From contig DMDP01000076.1 in NCBI GenBank assembly GCA_003445475.1, forward strand, positions 1 to 7,661: DNA of 7,661 nt. Direction: 5' to 3'. Of this stretch, positions 1 to 5,864 are shown one piece after another (the stretch's first letter is position 1; every line of letters begins with the position of its first letter). The notes below the pieces were generated by a model, which saw nothing but the letters and a program-made list of their open reading frames with translations, was not told where the DNA came from and made no database searches. This DNA is from Peptococcaceae bacterium (GTDB lineage: Bacteria; Bacillota; Desulfotomaculia; Desulfotomaculales; UBA12532). A program made the translations under genes and the position numbers.

Positions 1-595
1 TTGCGCCGGCGGTTATGGCGCACTTCGCCTCCCCTAAAACCGCTTCCGGCGGCCGACTCCGGTAGGGACCGCGTAGCCGGGGAATAACGCAATACCGGCA
101 ACAGTTGCTGCACCCCTCGGCAATCTTTATGTAGGTGGTGTAGGGCGGCAGCGTGGCCACCCGCGGCACAGCCTCAGCCGGCAGGTACCCCGGTGCGCTG
201 ACCATAACCACCTTTTCTCCGGCCAGGCAGCGAACAACGACTTCCCCGATTTTGTCAACCTGCCCCGTACCAATCAATCCGTCGATCTCCGGCATCTCCG
301 CCAGCAGCGCTCTCCCGTACCGCTGGGCCAGGCAGCCGGCCACGACAAGGGCCCGGCAGCGGCCCGTTTCCTTGTACCGGGCCAGGTCAAGTATCGTGTT
401 GACCGCTTCTTGCTGCGCCGCGTCTATAAAGGCGCAGGTGTTGATAAGAATAACGTCGGCCAGGGATTCGTGGCTGGTAAAGTCGCAACCCGCCTGGCGG
501 AGAAAGCCGAGCATGGTCTCCGTGTCTACCCGGTTCTTGTCGCAGCCCAAGCTGGCAACGGCTATTTTAATGTTGCCCTGTAGCCTGGAACTCAT
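1..595 (-). CDS. rimO: Ribosomal protein uS12 methylthiotransferase RimO, partial (N-terminal 198 residues)
   Basis: Radical-SAM methylthiotransferase that modifies a conserved aspartate of ribosomal protein S12, using two 4Fe-4S clusters in the cytoplasm. The N-terminal UPF0004 domain shows the three cluster cysteines C18 (SLGCDKNRVDTE), C54 (INTCAFIDAAQQEAV) and C88 (AGCLAQRYG). The radical-SAM signature CX3CX2C is C162/C166/C169 in KIAEGCSNCCRYCVIPRLRG, followed by PYRSRP. The 'SLGC-KN' and 'NTCAFI' wording is RimO-like rather than MiaB-like. The ATG at 595 is the first possible start, because TGA and TAA codons lie in frame just upstream. The start overlaps the end of rodZ by 29 nt and has no strong SD, which suggests translational coupling. 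The left edge removes the rest of the radical-SAM domain and the TRAM domain (family length is about 440 residues). Oddities: Asp replaces the usual Pro in SLGCPKN, and an extra cysteine (C165) sits next to C166. Family assignment is secure. Confidence 0.93.
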   Translation of the reverse strand, partial: MSSRLQGNIKIAVASLGCDKNRVDTETMLGFLRQAGCDFTSHESLADVILINTCAFIDAAQQEAVNTILDLARYKETGRCRALVVAGCLAQRYGRALLAEMPEIDGLIGTGQVDKIGEVVVRCLAGEKVVMVSAPGYLPAEAVPRVATLPPYTTYIKIAEGCSNCCRYCVIPRLRGPYRSRPPEAVLGEAKCAITAGA

Positions 596-1277
596 GTGTT
601 ATCACGTCGCCGGTCTTGCCCAGATAACCTATCTCCTGGCCGTTGTACTCTACGCGCACGGCGCCCGCGTTGCCGAGTTTAATCCATATTCTTTCGCGCC
701 CCTGGAACACTTGGACATCGCCGCCGGTGAGCATCCCTTGGAAGGCCGGCTCCCCGTCCACTACCACCTGGGTCCAGCAGGCATCGCCCGTCACGTCGAG
801 CTTCAGGTGGACGCCCTCGGGCCGTTGCGCAACTTGGCCGGGCTTTTGCTTTGCGTCTTCGACCAGCTGGCGCGGCGGCATGTTCTCGAGTGGCTCTGGT
901 GCATTGCCATCCGGACCGCCGAATGCCCGATACAGCGCATTGAAAATTAGCAGACCGCCAATGATACAGAGTACAACCAGGTAGTTCGCGTAGCGGGGCC
1001 GGCGGGCCACCGGACTGTGCCTGATCTCTACCGGCTCTCTTTTTTCCACGGGGAAAACCTTATCGAATTGCGCACCAAGCTCCTCGGGGTCCAGATTGAG
1101 AAACCTGGCGTAAGTACGCAAAAAAGCCTTTGCGTATACGCGACCGGGGAGGTCGCCAAACCGCTCTTCCTCAAGAGCCTCCAGATACCTCTTGCGGATT
1201 TTTGTGTGTTCTTCAACGTCGTCGAGGGTATATCCCAGAGATATTCTTGTCTCTCTTAACCTCCGACCGACATCCAC
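567..1277 (-). CDS. rodZ: RodZ-like cell-shape protein: XRE-type HTH, one membrane span, C-terminal DUF4115 domain
   Basis: Bitopic membrane protein of the RodZ/YmfM family, which links MreB-type cytoskeleton to the elongation machinery. With the GTG at 1277 it has 236 residues. An N-terminal helix-turn-helix (about 3-70) begins DVGRRLRETRISLGYTLDDV and contains the family's 'TKIRKRYLEALEEERFGDLPGRVYAKAFLRTYA'-type region at about 25-57. A basic stretch (RRPRY) precedes one hydrophobic span (about 96-116, YANYLVVLCIIGGLLIFNAL). After a Pro-rich linker comes a beta-rich extracytoplasmic domain (about 155-230; VHLKLDVTGDACWTQVVVDG, ending GKTGDVITHEF). The frame stays open to a TTG at 1340, but that TTG belongs to a promoter -35 box. 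GTG 1277 has a GGGGG element seven bases upstream and gives the usual family N-terminus. A second GTG at 1280 is possible. It lies between spoIIIE and rimO, as rodZ does near spoIIIE in Bacillus. Confidence 0.86.
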   Translation of the reverse strand: MDVGRRLRETRISLGYTLDDVEEHTKIRKRYLEALEEERFGDLPGRVYAKAFLRTYARFLNLDPEELGAQFDKVFPVEKREPVEIRHSPVARRPRYANYLVVLCIIGGLLIFNALYRAFGGPDGNAPEPLENMPPRQLVEDAKQKPGQVAQRPEGVHLKLDVTGDACWTQVVVDGEPAFQGMLTGGDVQVFQGRERIWIKLGNAGAVRVEYNGQEIGYLGKTGDVITHEFQATGQH

Positions 1278-1284
1278 CACCCCA

Positions 1285-1289
1285 CCCCC
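1285..1289 (-). promoter_or_regulatory. Ribosome binding site deciding the rodZ start
   Basis: GGGGG on the minus strand, seven bases before the GTG at 1277. Together with the promoter further upstream, it argues for GTG 1277 over the TTG at 1340. It is G-rich rather than a canonical GGAGG, so moderate confidence. Confidence 0.5.
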
Positions 1290-1311
1290 ATTAGAACCTA
1301 GTCCCAAACCC

Positions 1312-1340
1312 AATATAACACACCTGTTCAGAGGGGTCAA
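1312..1340 (-). promoter_or_regulatory. Sigma-A-type promoter of rodZ
   Basis: On the minus strand TTGACC (1340-1335) and TATATT (1317-1312) are separated by exactly 17 bases, five of six matches to each consensus hexamer. It lies in the spoIIIE-rodZ gap, starting 7 nt after the spoIIIE stop. The predicted transcript start near 1305 leaves a leader of about 28 nt before the GTG at 1277, with room for the SD. Function is inferred from the match only. Confidence 0.72.
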
Positions 1341-1347
1341 CGCACCC

Positions 1348-3522
1348 TCATCGTGCCTTGGGAATCATTTTCTGGTACTGTTCCCAGGTCATGAGTACTG
1401 CCCGTGGCTTACTACCCTCGTACCCTCCTATAAGGCCTCGCCTCTCCATCATGTCAATAAGCCGCGCCGCGCGAGCATACCCGATATGCAGGCGCCGCTG
1501 CAGTAGGGAAATGGATGCATGGCCGGTGCGGAGGATGATTTCCACCGCCTGCGGGAACAGTTCGTCGTCATCGTTTTGCGCGCCGTTTTCGGCGGCTTCG
1601 CCGCTCAAGATATCGTCCTGATAGGTCGGTACGGCCTGCCGCCGCCAGTAACTGGCCAGCGCTTCAACATCTTTGTCCGAAAGGTAGGCCCCCTGGAGGC
1701 GGACGGGCTTGGCCGCCCCCACCGGCAGGAACAGCATATCTCCCCTGCCTAACAACTTTTCGGCACCGCCGGTATCAAGAATAGTCCGCGAATCGGTTTG
1801 CGATGACACGGCGAAAGAGATGCGTGACGGGATATTGGCCTTGATAAGGCCGGTGATGACGTCAACCGACGGCCTCTGGGTGGCGACCACCAGATGAATG
1901 CCCGCAGCCCTTGCCATTTGTGCCAGGCGGCAGATGGCGTCCTCTACCTCGGTTGGAGCCACCATCATGAGGTCGGCCAACTCGTCAATGACGACCACGA
2001 TTAGAGGTAGCGTACGCTCCCCGGGATACTCCCGCGTCCTGAAAATGCTGTTATACCTGGTTATGTCTCGCACGCCTGCGGCGGCGAAGAGTTCATACCG
2101 GCGCTCCATTTCGCGTACAAGCCACTTCAGCGACAGCGCAGCCTTCTTTGGGTCGGTAATTACGGGAACCAGCAGGTGCGGTATCCCGTTGTACGTAGTA
2201 AGCTCCACCATCTTCGGGTCGATCATCAAGAATTTAACCTCGTCGGGGCTGCTCTTAAATAGGATGCTGGCAATCAGGGTGTTGAGACACACGCTCTTGC
2301 CGGCGCCGGTAGCCCCCGCGATGAGCAGGTGCGGCATCTGCACCAGGTCGGCCACGACCGCGTTCCCGGCGATGTCTTTCCCCAACGCAATGGTCAGCCG
2401 CGAGGCCGATTGGGTGAACTCTTTCGTTTCCAGCAGTTCCCGCAAATGGACGGTGGCAATTTCCTTGTTCGGTATTTCGATGCCCAACGCGGCCTTACCG
2501 GGAATCGGGGCCTCAATACGGACGGCGGGTGCCGCCATGGAAAGCGCGATGTCATCCGCCAGGCTGACGATGCGGCTTACCTTCACACCGGCGGCGGGCT
2601 GCAACTCGTAACGGGTGATGGCAGGCCCGCGGGATACCTGCAGCACCTTGGCCTTCACACCGAAGTTGTCAAGAGTTTCTTCCAGAATACGGATGTTCTC
2701 GGCGATATCCCTGTGCGAGCGTGAGGTTTTCGGCCGGGCCGGTTTCGACAGAATGCTCACCGGCGGCAACTGAAACGACGCCACTTCGTGGAGCGACAAC
2801 TGGTGAACCGCGTGTTGCCGCGCCTCGCCGGTACCGGCCTCCGCCAGTGCCGGGGGACCGGAAGGGGCCATTTCTTCCTCGCGCGGCAGTTCCTTTTCTT
2901 GAGGGACGGTGTGGTCGATAATCACCGGGGACGGCCGGTTTATCTTTTCTTCCTCCTTTGTAAAGAGAAAACCGTCCAGGACCCGTCCTGTTTTCTTTAA
3001 CACCCGCCCCACACGTCGTGCCACCTGCCGCCCCAGCTGCACCGCGGGGATTTCCGTAAACAGGATTACTCCCGCCACCAGTGCCATGCCAAGTATTACG
3101 TACGAACCCGCGTAACCGAAACACCGCCAGCACGCCCAGGCCAGCAGGGCTCCCACCATACCCCCACCGTCGCCGGCCAGGCCTGCGGTTACCGTGTCAC
3201 GGAATGCACGGTCAAGTGGCACCAGCAAAAGGTGCAAAAAGGTCAAAAACACTGCCAGGAGAACGACCCCACCGTATAACTTGCCGAAAGATTGCAGCGG
3301 GTCGCGTTCTTTGACCAGCCGCCAGCCGTAATATCCCAGTAACACGGGAAGCAGGGACCGCCCTTCGCCCGCTGCCCCCAGACAAAAACGGGCCACCGCT
3401 TTGCCCACCGCACCGGCTCCGCCGCCGTACAGGCTGATAAGGGTGAAGAGGGCCGCCGCCATCAACCCCAGGCCCAGGATCTCGTATTTAAGTTCCTTAC
3501 GCATCTTGTTGTTCGTGCCCAC
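1348..3522 (-). CDS. spoIIIE: FtsK/SpoIIIE family septal DNA translocase
   Basis: ATP-driven DNA pump at the division or sporulation septum that moves chromosomal DNA into the daughter cell or forespore. It has 724 residues from GTG 3522, in the usual SpoIIIE/FtsK range. The N-terminus (about 14-160) has four or five hydrophobic spans, e.g. [19 protein letters not shown] and [19 protein letters not shown] charged, Pro-rich linker follows (about 190-270). The alpha region begins near 285 and includes [20 protein letters not shown]. The RecA-like motor has Walker A GATGAGKS (403-410), Walker [10 protein letters not shown] (507-515) and [14 protein letters not shown] (545-558). A winged-helix gamma domain for sequence-directed DNA reading lies at about 652-720 ([26 protein letters not shown]). 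The GTG at 3522 is preferred because GAGGG lies eight bases upstream; ATG 3504 and GTG 3537 lack good SDs. Context (rodZ downstream, tepA/ylzJ nearby) matches Firmicute spoIIIE. SpoIIIE versus a general FtsK role cannot be told from sequence alone. Confidence 0.95.
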   Translation of the reverse strand: MGTNNKMRKELKYEILGLGLMAAALFTLISLYGGGAGAVGKAVARFCLGAAGEGRSLLPVLLGYYGWRLVKERDPLQSFGKLYGGVVLLAVFLTFLHLLLVPLDRAFRDTVTAGLAGDGGGMVGALLAWACWRCFGYAGSYVILGMALVAGVILFTEIPAVQLGRQVARRVGRVLKKTGRVLDGFLFTKEEEKINRPSPVIIDHTVPQEKELPREEEMAPSGPPALAEAGTGEARQHAVHQLSLHEVASFQLPPVSILSKPARPKTSRSHRDIAENIRILEETLDNFGVKAKVLQVSRGPAITRYELQPAAGVKVSRIVSLADDIALSMAAPAVRIEAPIPGKAALGIEIPNKEIATVHLRELLETKEFTQSASRLTIALGKDIAGNAVVADLVQMPHLLIAGATGAGKSVCLNTLIASILFKSSPDEVKFLMIDPKMVELTTYNGIPHLLVPVITDPKKAALSLKWLVREMERRYELFAAAGVRDITRYNSIFRTREYPGERTLPLIVVVIDELADLMMVAPTEVEDAICRLAQMARAAGIHLVVATQRPSVDVITGLIKANIPSRISFAVSSQTDSRTILDTGGAEKLLGRGDMLFLPVGAAKPVRLQGAYLSDKDVEALASYWRRQAVPTYQDDILSGEAAENGAQNDDDELFPQAVEIILRTGHASISLLQRRLHIGYARAARLIDMMERRGLIGGYEGSKPRAVLMTWEQYQKMIPKAR

Positions 3523-3530
3523 GTCGGCCA

Positions 3531-3535
3531 CCCTC
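3531..3535 (-). promoter_or_regulatory. Ribosome binding site deciding the spoIIIE start
   Basis: GAGGG on the minus strand, eight bases before the GTG at 3522. No comparable SD precedes the in-frame ATG at 3504 or the GTG at 3537, and the motif itself lies inside the coding frame if GTG 3537 were used. Confidence 0.5.
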
Positions 3536-3573
3536 ACTTGTTCTTCGCCAAAGATTTGCCAAATCCTTTCCCG

Positions 3574-3602
3574 TTGTTAATTACCTTCAGTCCTGGTATA
3601 AT
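3574..3602 (+). promoter_or_regulatory. Promoter of the zinc-ribbon / DUF151 operon (extended -10)
   Basis: TTGTTA (3574-3579), a 17-base spacer, then a perfect TATAAT (3597-3602) preceded by TGG, giving the extended TGnTATAAT form. The predicted start near 3609 leaves a leader of about 60 nt before the GTG at 3671. This is the best-looking sigma-A-type promoter in the window. Confidence 0.75.
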
Positions 3603-3623
3603 ATAGCCACTGGGTTTCAACAA
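3595..3623 (-). promoter_or_regulatory. Possible weak promoter of spoIIIE
   Basis: On the minus strand TTGTTG (3623-3618) and TATACC (3600-3595) are 17 bases apart, with three and four consensus matches. Its -10 lies back to back on the -10 of the divergent zinc-ribbon promoter, so the two could exclude each other. It is the only spaced pair I could find upstream of spoIIIE, and it is weak. Confidence 0.3.
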
Positions 3624-3655
3624 TGGGTGTAATGACGGGATAAAATTTGTGGATG

Positions 3656-3661
3656 AGGAGG
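3656..3661 (+). promoter_or_regulatory. Ribosome binding site deciding the zinc-ribbon start
   Basis: A perfect AGGAGG nine bases before the GTG at 3671. In-frame TTG 3647 and ATG 3653 lie upstream of or against this site and have no SD of their own, so the GTG is the likely start. Confidence 0.7.
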
Positions 3662-3670
3662 CTACGGTCG

Positions 3671-3943
3671 GTGAGGTGTCCGTTGTGCGATGTACCAATG
3701 AAGGAAGTGGAACGGCGTGGGGTGCTCATCGATCTTTGCCCCGAGTGTAAGGGTGTCTGGCTGGACAAGGGGGAGTTGGACAAACTGCTGGCCGCTTCCC
3801 GCGAGTACGAGCCTGACGTTTCGCGCTCGGAAAAGCAGGAACCCAGGCAGCCGTCGTATAATTATCATGAGCGAGAATACCGCAACAAAAAAACAAAGAA
3901 GCGTAAATCATTTTTCGAAGATATTTTTGACATCTTTGACTAG
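3671..3943 (+). CDS. Small zf-TFIIB (zinc-ribbon) domain protein
   Basis: Ninety residues from GTG 3671. The N-terminus is a zf-TFIIB zinc ribbon: C3/C6 in MRCPLCDVPM and C23/C26 in DLCPECKGVWLDKGELDKL, the typical 'WLD-GEL' ending of this family. The remainder is polar and probably disordered, ending in a lysine/arginine-rich block (RNKKTKKRK, about 71-79) directly joined to an acidic, aromatic tail (SFFEDIFDIFD). Family members are small cytoplasmic zinc proteins whose role is largely unknown; DNA, RNA or protein binding is possible, and I assign no function. It is the first gene of a plus-strand pair, 38 nt before the DUF151 gene, with a strong promoter and SD. It is divergent from spoIIIE. 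Domain assignment is confident. Confidence 0.87.
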   Translation: MRCPLCDVPMKEVERRGVLIDLCPECKGVWLDKGELDKLLAASREYEPDVSRSEKQEPRQPSYNYHEREYRNKKTKKRKSFFEDIFDIFD

Positions 3944-3981
3944 TTTTTCCCACCCGGTTTCAATTAAGGGAGGTGAACACG

Positions 3982-4446
3982 GTGATTCCGGTCCGCGTCA
4001 AAGAGATCGCTTTTGATGCCGGAATGAACCCCGTACTCTTGCTGGTTGACGAGGAAGGTTCGCGCGTCCTGCCCATCTGGATCGGTCCGTTTGAAGCACA
4101 CGCCATTGCGCTCGCCCTGGAGGGAACGCAGCCGGCCCGTCCCCTGACCCACGACCTCCTTAAGTCTGTCTGTGATAAGTTACAGGCCAGAGTTGCAAGC
4201 GTGATTATTTGCGATGTGCATGAAGGCACCTATTTTGCCGAGTTGCATCTGGAACGCAACGGAGCAGAGGCGGTGCTCGACGCCCGTCCGAGCGATGCCG
4301 TAGCGCTTGCTCTCCGTACGGTAGCCCCTATCTTTATCACCGACAAGGTGGCAAACTATACGGTAGCTATCGAGGATCTCTTCCGAGCCGAAACCGAAGA
4401 GCCAACGACCCAACTCGATTCCGAATCCAAGAAACGGCTGCACTAG
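3982..4446 (+). CDS. DUF151 / bifunctional nuclease family protein
   Basis: 154 residues, beginning MIPVRVKEIAFDAG. It carries the hallmarks of the DUF151 (BFN, bifunctional nuclease) family: VLPIWIGPFEAHAIALAL (29-46), RPLTHDLLKSV (53-63), and DARPSDAVALALR (100-112) followed by PIFITDKV. A plant member of this family has been reported to have DNase and RNase activity; bacterial members are mostly uncharacterised, so nuclease activity here is only inferred. No signal peptide or membrane span is visible. The last 20 or so residues are polar and acidic and probably flexible. The GTG at 3982 is chosen over GTG 3973 because AAGGGAGG ends eight bases upstream of it, and this gives the family's usual 'MIPV-VK' N-terminus; GTG 3973 would overlap the SD. 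It follows the zinc-ribbon gene in the same transcript and ends just before a hairpin terminator. Confidence 0.9.
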   Translation: MIPVRVKEIAFDAGMNPVLLLVDEEGSRVLPIWIGPFEAHAIALALEGTQPARPLTHDLLKSVCDKLQARVASVIICDVHEGTYFAELHLERNGAEAVLDARPSDAVALALRTVAPIFITDKVANYTVAIEDLFRAETEEPTTQLDSESKKRLH

Positions 4447-4454
4447 CTGCGACA

Positions 4455-4487
4455 GTTTGGCGGGCCTTCACGGCCCGCCAAACGTTT
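4455..4487 (+). terminator. Hairpin terminator after the DUF151 gene
   Basis: Perfect 12-bp inverted repeat (4455-4466 with 4472-4483; GTTTGGCGGGCC arm) around a 5-nt loop, followed on the plus strand by GTTTATAT. It lies between the convergent DUF151 and uppP genes. The T-tract is short on the plus strand and absent on the minus strand, where TGTCGC follows, so it fits the plus-strand operon better. It may also block or protect the uppP transcript end. Confidence 0.72.
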
Positions 4488-4507
4488 ATATCCCCACAAC
4501 TTTTCTC

Positions 4508-5293
4508 TTATCCCCGGTATACAACTACGGCCAGTACGGACAGACCCAGGGCCAACCGGTACCAGACAAAAATGTTAAAGTTTCTGGTAGTTACGTACCG
4601 GAGCAAAAATCCGATGGCCAGAAAACCCGTTGCCGCCGAAACGGCGACACCCACGACAAAGGGCAGATTCAGGTCGGCCAGGGTGATGTCCTTCAGTTGC
4701 ATTACACCGGCGCCAAAAATGATCGGTGTAGAAAGCAAAAAAGAAAAGCGCGTCGCCGCTTCCCTTTCAATACCGAGGAGCCTAGCCGCAGTGATGGTCG
4801 CCCCCGAGCGCGAAACACCCGGGATAATCGCAAAAGCCTGGGCCACCCCAATAAGTAAGGCCTGGCCCAGCGTTATGTCGCCGAGCTGCCGCAGCCGCCG
4901 CCCCAGATGGTCGGCCAAGTACAGGACAACCCCCAGCACGATTAACATAGTGCCGACCAGCAGTGGAGTGCGGAATACGGTTTCGGCGTAGTCCTCGAGC
5001 AACCACCCCGCCAGGGCACCCGGAACGGTAGCCGCCACAAGGTACCAGAACAGGACCGCTTCTCTCGTTCCCCGGGCAGTCAGGCCGTGGTGCAACAGAA
5101 CCAGCCAGTCCCGCCAGAAATAGGCCACCACGGCGAAAAGGGTGCCGACATGTAACGCCACGTCAAAGGCCAGCCCGGGATCCCGCCAGCCAAAAAGCCA
5201 GGGCACCAGCACCAGGTGCGCCGAGCTTGAAATCGGGAGAAACTCACCCAACCCCTGGACAAGCCCGAGTAGCACCGCGTGCAAGATTTCCAA
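4508..5293 (-). CDS. uppP: Undecaprenyl-diphosphatase UppP (BacA family)
   Basis: Integral membrane phosphatase that converts undecaprenyl diphosphate to undecaprenyl phosphate, recycling the lipid carrier for peptidoglycan and other wall polymers; members can confer bacitracin tolerance. It has 261 residues, normal for the family, mostly hydrophobic with several spans. Both signatures are present: QGLGEFLPISSSAHL (13-27, with Glu17, Ser22-24 and His26) and PGVSRSGATI (158-167, with Arg162). The frame is open to a GTG at 5320, but that would begin only about 4 nt after the predicted transcript start. The TTG at 5293 has GTGAGG five bases upstream and gives the typical N-terminus MEILHAVLLGLVQGLGEFLP. 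The gene is convergent with the DUF151 gene and has its own promoter inside the end of the upstream gene. Functional call is secure. Confidence 0.96.
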   Translation of the reverse strand: MEILHAVLLGLVQGLGEFLPISSSAHLVLVPWLFGWRDPGLAFDVALHVGTLFAVVAYFWRDWLVLLHHGLTARGTREAVLFWYLVAATVPGALAGWLLEDYAETVFRTPLLVGTMLIVLGVVLYLADHLGRRLRQLGDITLGQALLIGVAQAFAIIPGVSRSGATITAARLLGIEREAATRFSFLLSTPIIFGAGVMQLKDITLADLNLPFVVGVAVSAATGFLAIGFLLRYVTTRNFNIFVWYRLALGLSVLAVVVYRG

Positions 5294-5298
5294 CCCAA

Positions 5299-5304
5299 CC
5301 TCAC
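5299..5304 (-). promoter_or_regulatory. Ribosome binding site deciding the uppP start
   Basis: GTGAGG on the minus strand, five bases before the TTG at 5293. The longer GTG start at 5320 has no SD and falls almost on the predicted transcript start. Confidence 0.55.
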
Positions 5305-5330
5305 TCTCCCCGTGGAACACAATTGCGGTT

Positions 5331-5339
5331 ATTATAACA
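5331..5339 (-). promoter_or_regulatory. Extended -10 promoter of uppP
   Basis: TGTTATAAT on the minus strand (TG at 5339-5338, TATAAT at 5336-5331) is a perfect extended -10. No good -35 sits 16-18 bases upstream (GGCCGA at 17), as is common for extended -10 promoters. The TAA stop of the upstream YkuS-like gene (5334-5332) lies inside the TATAAT box. The predicted start is near 5324. Confidence 0.62.
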
Positions 5340-5601
5340 TCAATTTCTTGAGTTCGGCCACCACCTGGTCGGCATCCTTGTCCGTCGCGTCGATCACCGG
5401 CGCATAAGGTGCATGGGCCAGCGGGCGCGCCGGCAGGTAGGTGGGCCCCTGACCCTCTGCCTCGCCCCCGGTCAAGCCCGTGGTAATGATAAATGCCTCG
5501 GCGCCCGCCGGATTTGACGGGTGGACCACCTCGTACCCCATCCGGGCCAGTTTATCCCTTACCTCCGTGAGATTTTCCTGCACGGCGATTTTCCTGGCCA
5601 C
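5332..5601 (-). CDS. Small YkuS/UPF0180-like protein
   Basis: Eighty-nine residues from GTG 5601, which has a perfect AGGAGGTG six bases upstream; the longer open frame to 5856 only shadows ylzJ. The N-terminus ARKIAVQENLTEVRDKLARMGYEVV and the C-terminus APVIDATDKDADQVVAELKK fit the UPF0180 (YkuS) pattern 'KI-VE--L--V---L---GY-VV ... VI-A------EV---L'. AFIITTGL (36-43) fits the central strand. The middle (about 44-67) is a Gly/Pro/Ala-rich stretch (GGEAEGQGPTYLPARPLAHA) unlike what I recall of YkuS, where a short 'D-N-MG' segment occurs. The family has no known function. It sits 50 nt after ylzJ, probably in the same transcript as tepA-ylzJ. An alternative is an unrelated small alpha/beta protein; the gene itself is well supported by the SD. 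Confidence 0.68.
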   Translation of the reverse strand: MARKIAVQENLTEVRDKLARMGYEVVHPSNPAGAEAFIITTGLTGGEAEGQGPTYLPARPLAHAPYAPVIDATDKDADQVVAELKKLML

Positions 5602-5651
5602 GTTGTACACCTCCTGGCTCGCACTGTGATATTTCTTCCTTCCTACACCGC

Positions 5652-5864
5652 TCAATACAACCCGACGCGCGTTCCCGGTGCCAGCTCCGGCTCCAGGTAA
5701 TCCATGGCGTCTGTGCTTAGCAGGCGCACAATCTCCCCTTCGCCGAATCCCGTTTCCCTCACGATCGCGCGCACGCCGTCCACCAGGACCTCCCGCTCCG
5801 GCGCGGGTTCCCTGTCGCTTCCCGCCAAGACGAGTTCCAGTTGCATGGGTGTCCACAGGATCAC
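5652..5864 (-). CDS. ylzJ: YlzJ-like small protein
   Basis: Seventy residues, beginning [15 protein letters not shown] and ending [15 protein letters not shown]. The N-terminal 'MILYT-MP-E-V' type motif, the length and the position directly after tepA match the YlzJ family of spore-forming Firmicutes, whose function is unknown. No membrane span or cysteine is present. The start is GTG 5864, overlapping the tepA stop by four nt (GTGA), with GGAGG about ten bases upstream inside tepA, so translation is probably coupled to tepA. In Bacillus subtilis ylzJ lies between tepA and spoIIIE; here spoIIIE is about 2.1 kb further on. Recognition rests on a short N-terminal motif plus context. Confidence 0.8.
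   Translation of the reverse strand: MILWTPMQLELVLAGSDREPAPEREVLVDGVRAIVRETGFGEGEIVRLLSTDAMDYLEPELAPGTRVGLY

Noticed and set aside
153..950. 265-residue plus-strand open frame
   Set aside because: It is antisense to rimO and rodZ, both of which show clear family motifs; its composition is low-complexity Ser/Arg/Pro.
1898..2611. 237-residue plus-strand open frame
   Set aside because: It lies entirely antisense to the conserved motor region of spoIIIE, has no recognisable motif, and is typical of GC-rich shadow frames.
2669..3133. 154-residue minus-strand frame inside spoIIIE
   Set aside because: It is an out-of-frame Gly/Arg-rich reading of the spoIIIE linker with no start signal or conserved motif.
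3623..3643. Tiny upstream frame (MGVMTG) in the leader of the zinc-ribbon gene
   Set aside because: It has no SD, only six codons and no attenuator-like structure around it, so chance is the simplest explanation.
3916..3950. AAGAT/ATCTT inverted repeat followed by TTTTT at the end of the zinc-ribbon gene
   Set aside because: The stem is only five AT-rich pairs and the DUF151 gene follows 38 nt later with its own SD and no promoter; an effective terminator here is unlikely.
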